Shown here in pieces: positions 63,716 to 64,000 of a stretch of DNA of 64,000 nt. The notes beneath the pieces were generated by a model. The model was given only the letters and a program-made list of their open reading frames with translations, was not told the origin of the DNA and made no database searches. Location of the stretch: assembly GCF_900103455.1 (NCBI RefSeq), contig NZ_FNHI01000001.1, positions 558,001 to 622,000 on the forward strand, in the 5' to 3' direction. The position numbers were made by a program, and so were the translations under genes. Position 1 is the first letter of the stretch. Each line of letters starts with the position of its first letter. This DNA is from Streptomyces wuyuanensis (GTDB lineage: Bacteria; Actinomycetota; Actinomycetes; Streptomycetales; Streptomycetaceae).

Positions 63716-64000
63716 ATGACAGCCACATCCCGACCCGGCCGCCCCGTACTCCTGGGACAGAACCAGTACGGCAAGGCGGAGAACCGCGTCGTGAAGATCA
63801 CGCGGGACGGCGACACCCACCACATCAAGGACCTGAACGTCTCGGTCGCGCTCTCCGGCGACATGGAGGACGTGCACTACTCCGGGTCGAACGCCAACGT
63901 CCTCCCGACCGACACCACCAAGAACACGGTGTACGCGTTCGCCAAGGAGCACGGCATCGAGTCCGCCGAGCAGTTCGGCATCCACCTCGCCCGCCACTTC
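63716..64000 (+). CDS. urate oxidase (uricase), 3' partial
   Basis: The first 95 residues are visible; the gene runs off the window. GQNQYGKAENRVVKI and PTDTTKNTVYAFAKEHGIES are the uricase hallmarks, with the catalytic Lys and Thr of the charge-relay pair. The enzyme oxidises urate with O2 to 5-hydroxyisourate and H2O2. GGGAG lies before the ATG, overlapping the uraH stop. The H2O2 output explains the shared operator with catalase. Confidence 0.95.
   Translation, partial: MTATSRPGRPVLLGQNQYGKAENRVVKITRDGDTHHIKDLNVSVALSGDMEDVHYSGSNANVLPTDTTKNTVYAFAKEHGIESAEQFGIHLARHF

Overview
The window is chromosomal DNA of a Streptomyces-type actinomycete. The evidence is very high GC, strong third-position G/C bias, GGAGG-type ribosome sites, GTG starts, many ATGA/GTGA stop-start overlaps, and families typical of the genus (SAV_915, DUF6153, DUF6510, an ECF41 sigma factor, streptothricin acetyltransferase, a complete mce operon). 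I saw no in-frame TTA codon, tRNA, rRNA, CRISPR array, transposase or integrase.

Layout. 1-3.2 kb: the 3' end of a long coiled-coil polymorphic toxin with a HINT module and a C-terminal toxin domain, then a putative immunity gene. 3.2-5.6 kb: an ECF41 sigma factor and an FAD oxidoreductase carrying an ECF41-like promoter. 5.9-18.7 kb: housekeeping and accessory genes (streptothricin acetyltransferase, CorA, an AlkZ-like winged-helix protein, SAV_915-lysA, LysE, a GAF-LuxR regulator divergent from two coupled acyl-CoA synthetases, GNAT, a zinc-ribbon protein). 19-20.8 kb: glyoxylate carboligase behind a paired operator. 20.9-27.6 kb: a GT87 / membrane molybdo-oxidoreductase / GT2 / DUF2064 / methyltransferase / epimerase cluster in which two transcription units share a 17-bp upstream element. 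27.9-37.6 kb: an RCK-type membrane protein, SPFH plus NfeD, TerB, an LCP protein, and a sulfite-oxidase-like / flavin reductase / DUF6510 operon. 37.9-43.8 kb: a copper locus with three CsoR-like palindromes. 44.6-48.3 kb: catalase and the glyoxylate genes glxR and hyi. 48.5-59.5 kb: a complete mce importer operon (ATPase, two permeases, MceA-F, two associated proteins). 59.7-61.8 kb: a sigma factor with a membrane tail and a lytic transglycosylase. 62-64 kb: an MTH1187/HTH_22 gene pair and the urate-degradation operon uraD-uraH-uricase, cut by the window end.

How it works together. Glyoxylate made by purine and allantoin breakdown goes through Gcl, Hyi and GlxR to glycerate. gcl and hyi-glxR lie about 28 kb apart but carry the same operator layout: two TTCC-N7-(G/A)GAA boxes exactly 21 bp apart, the degenerate box distal in both. 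Separately, catalase and the uraD-uraH-uricase operon share an 18-bp element, identical at 17 of 18 positions, that overlaps a TTGACG -35 hexamer. This would couple H2O2 removal to the H2O2-producing uricase. These two regulons and the glycosyltransferase/molybdoenzyme cluster are the most interesting content.
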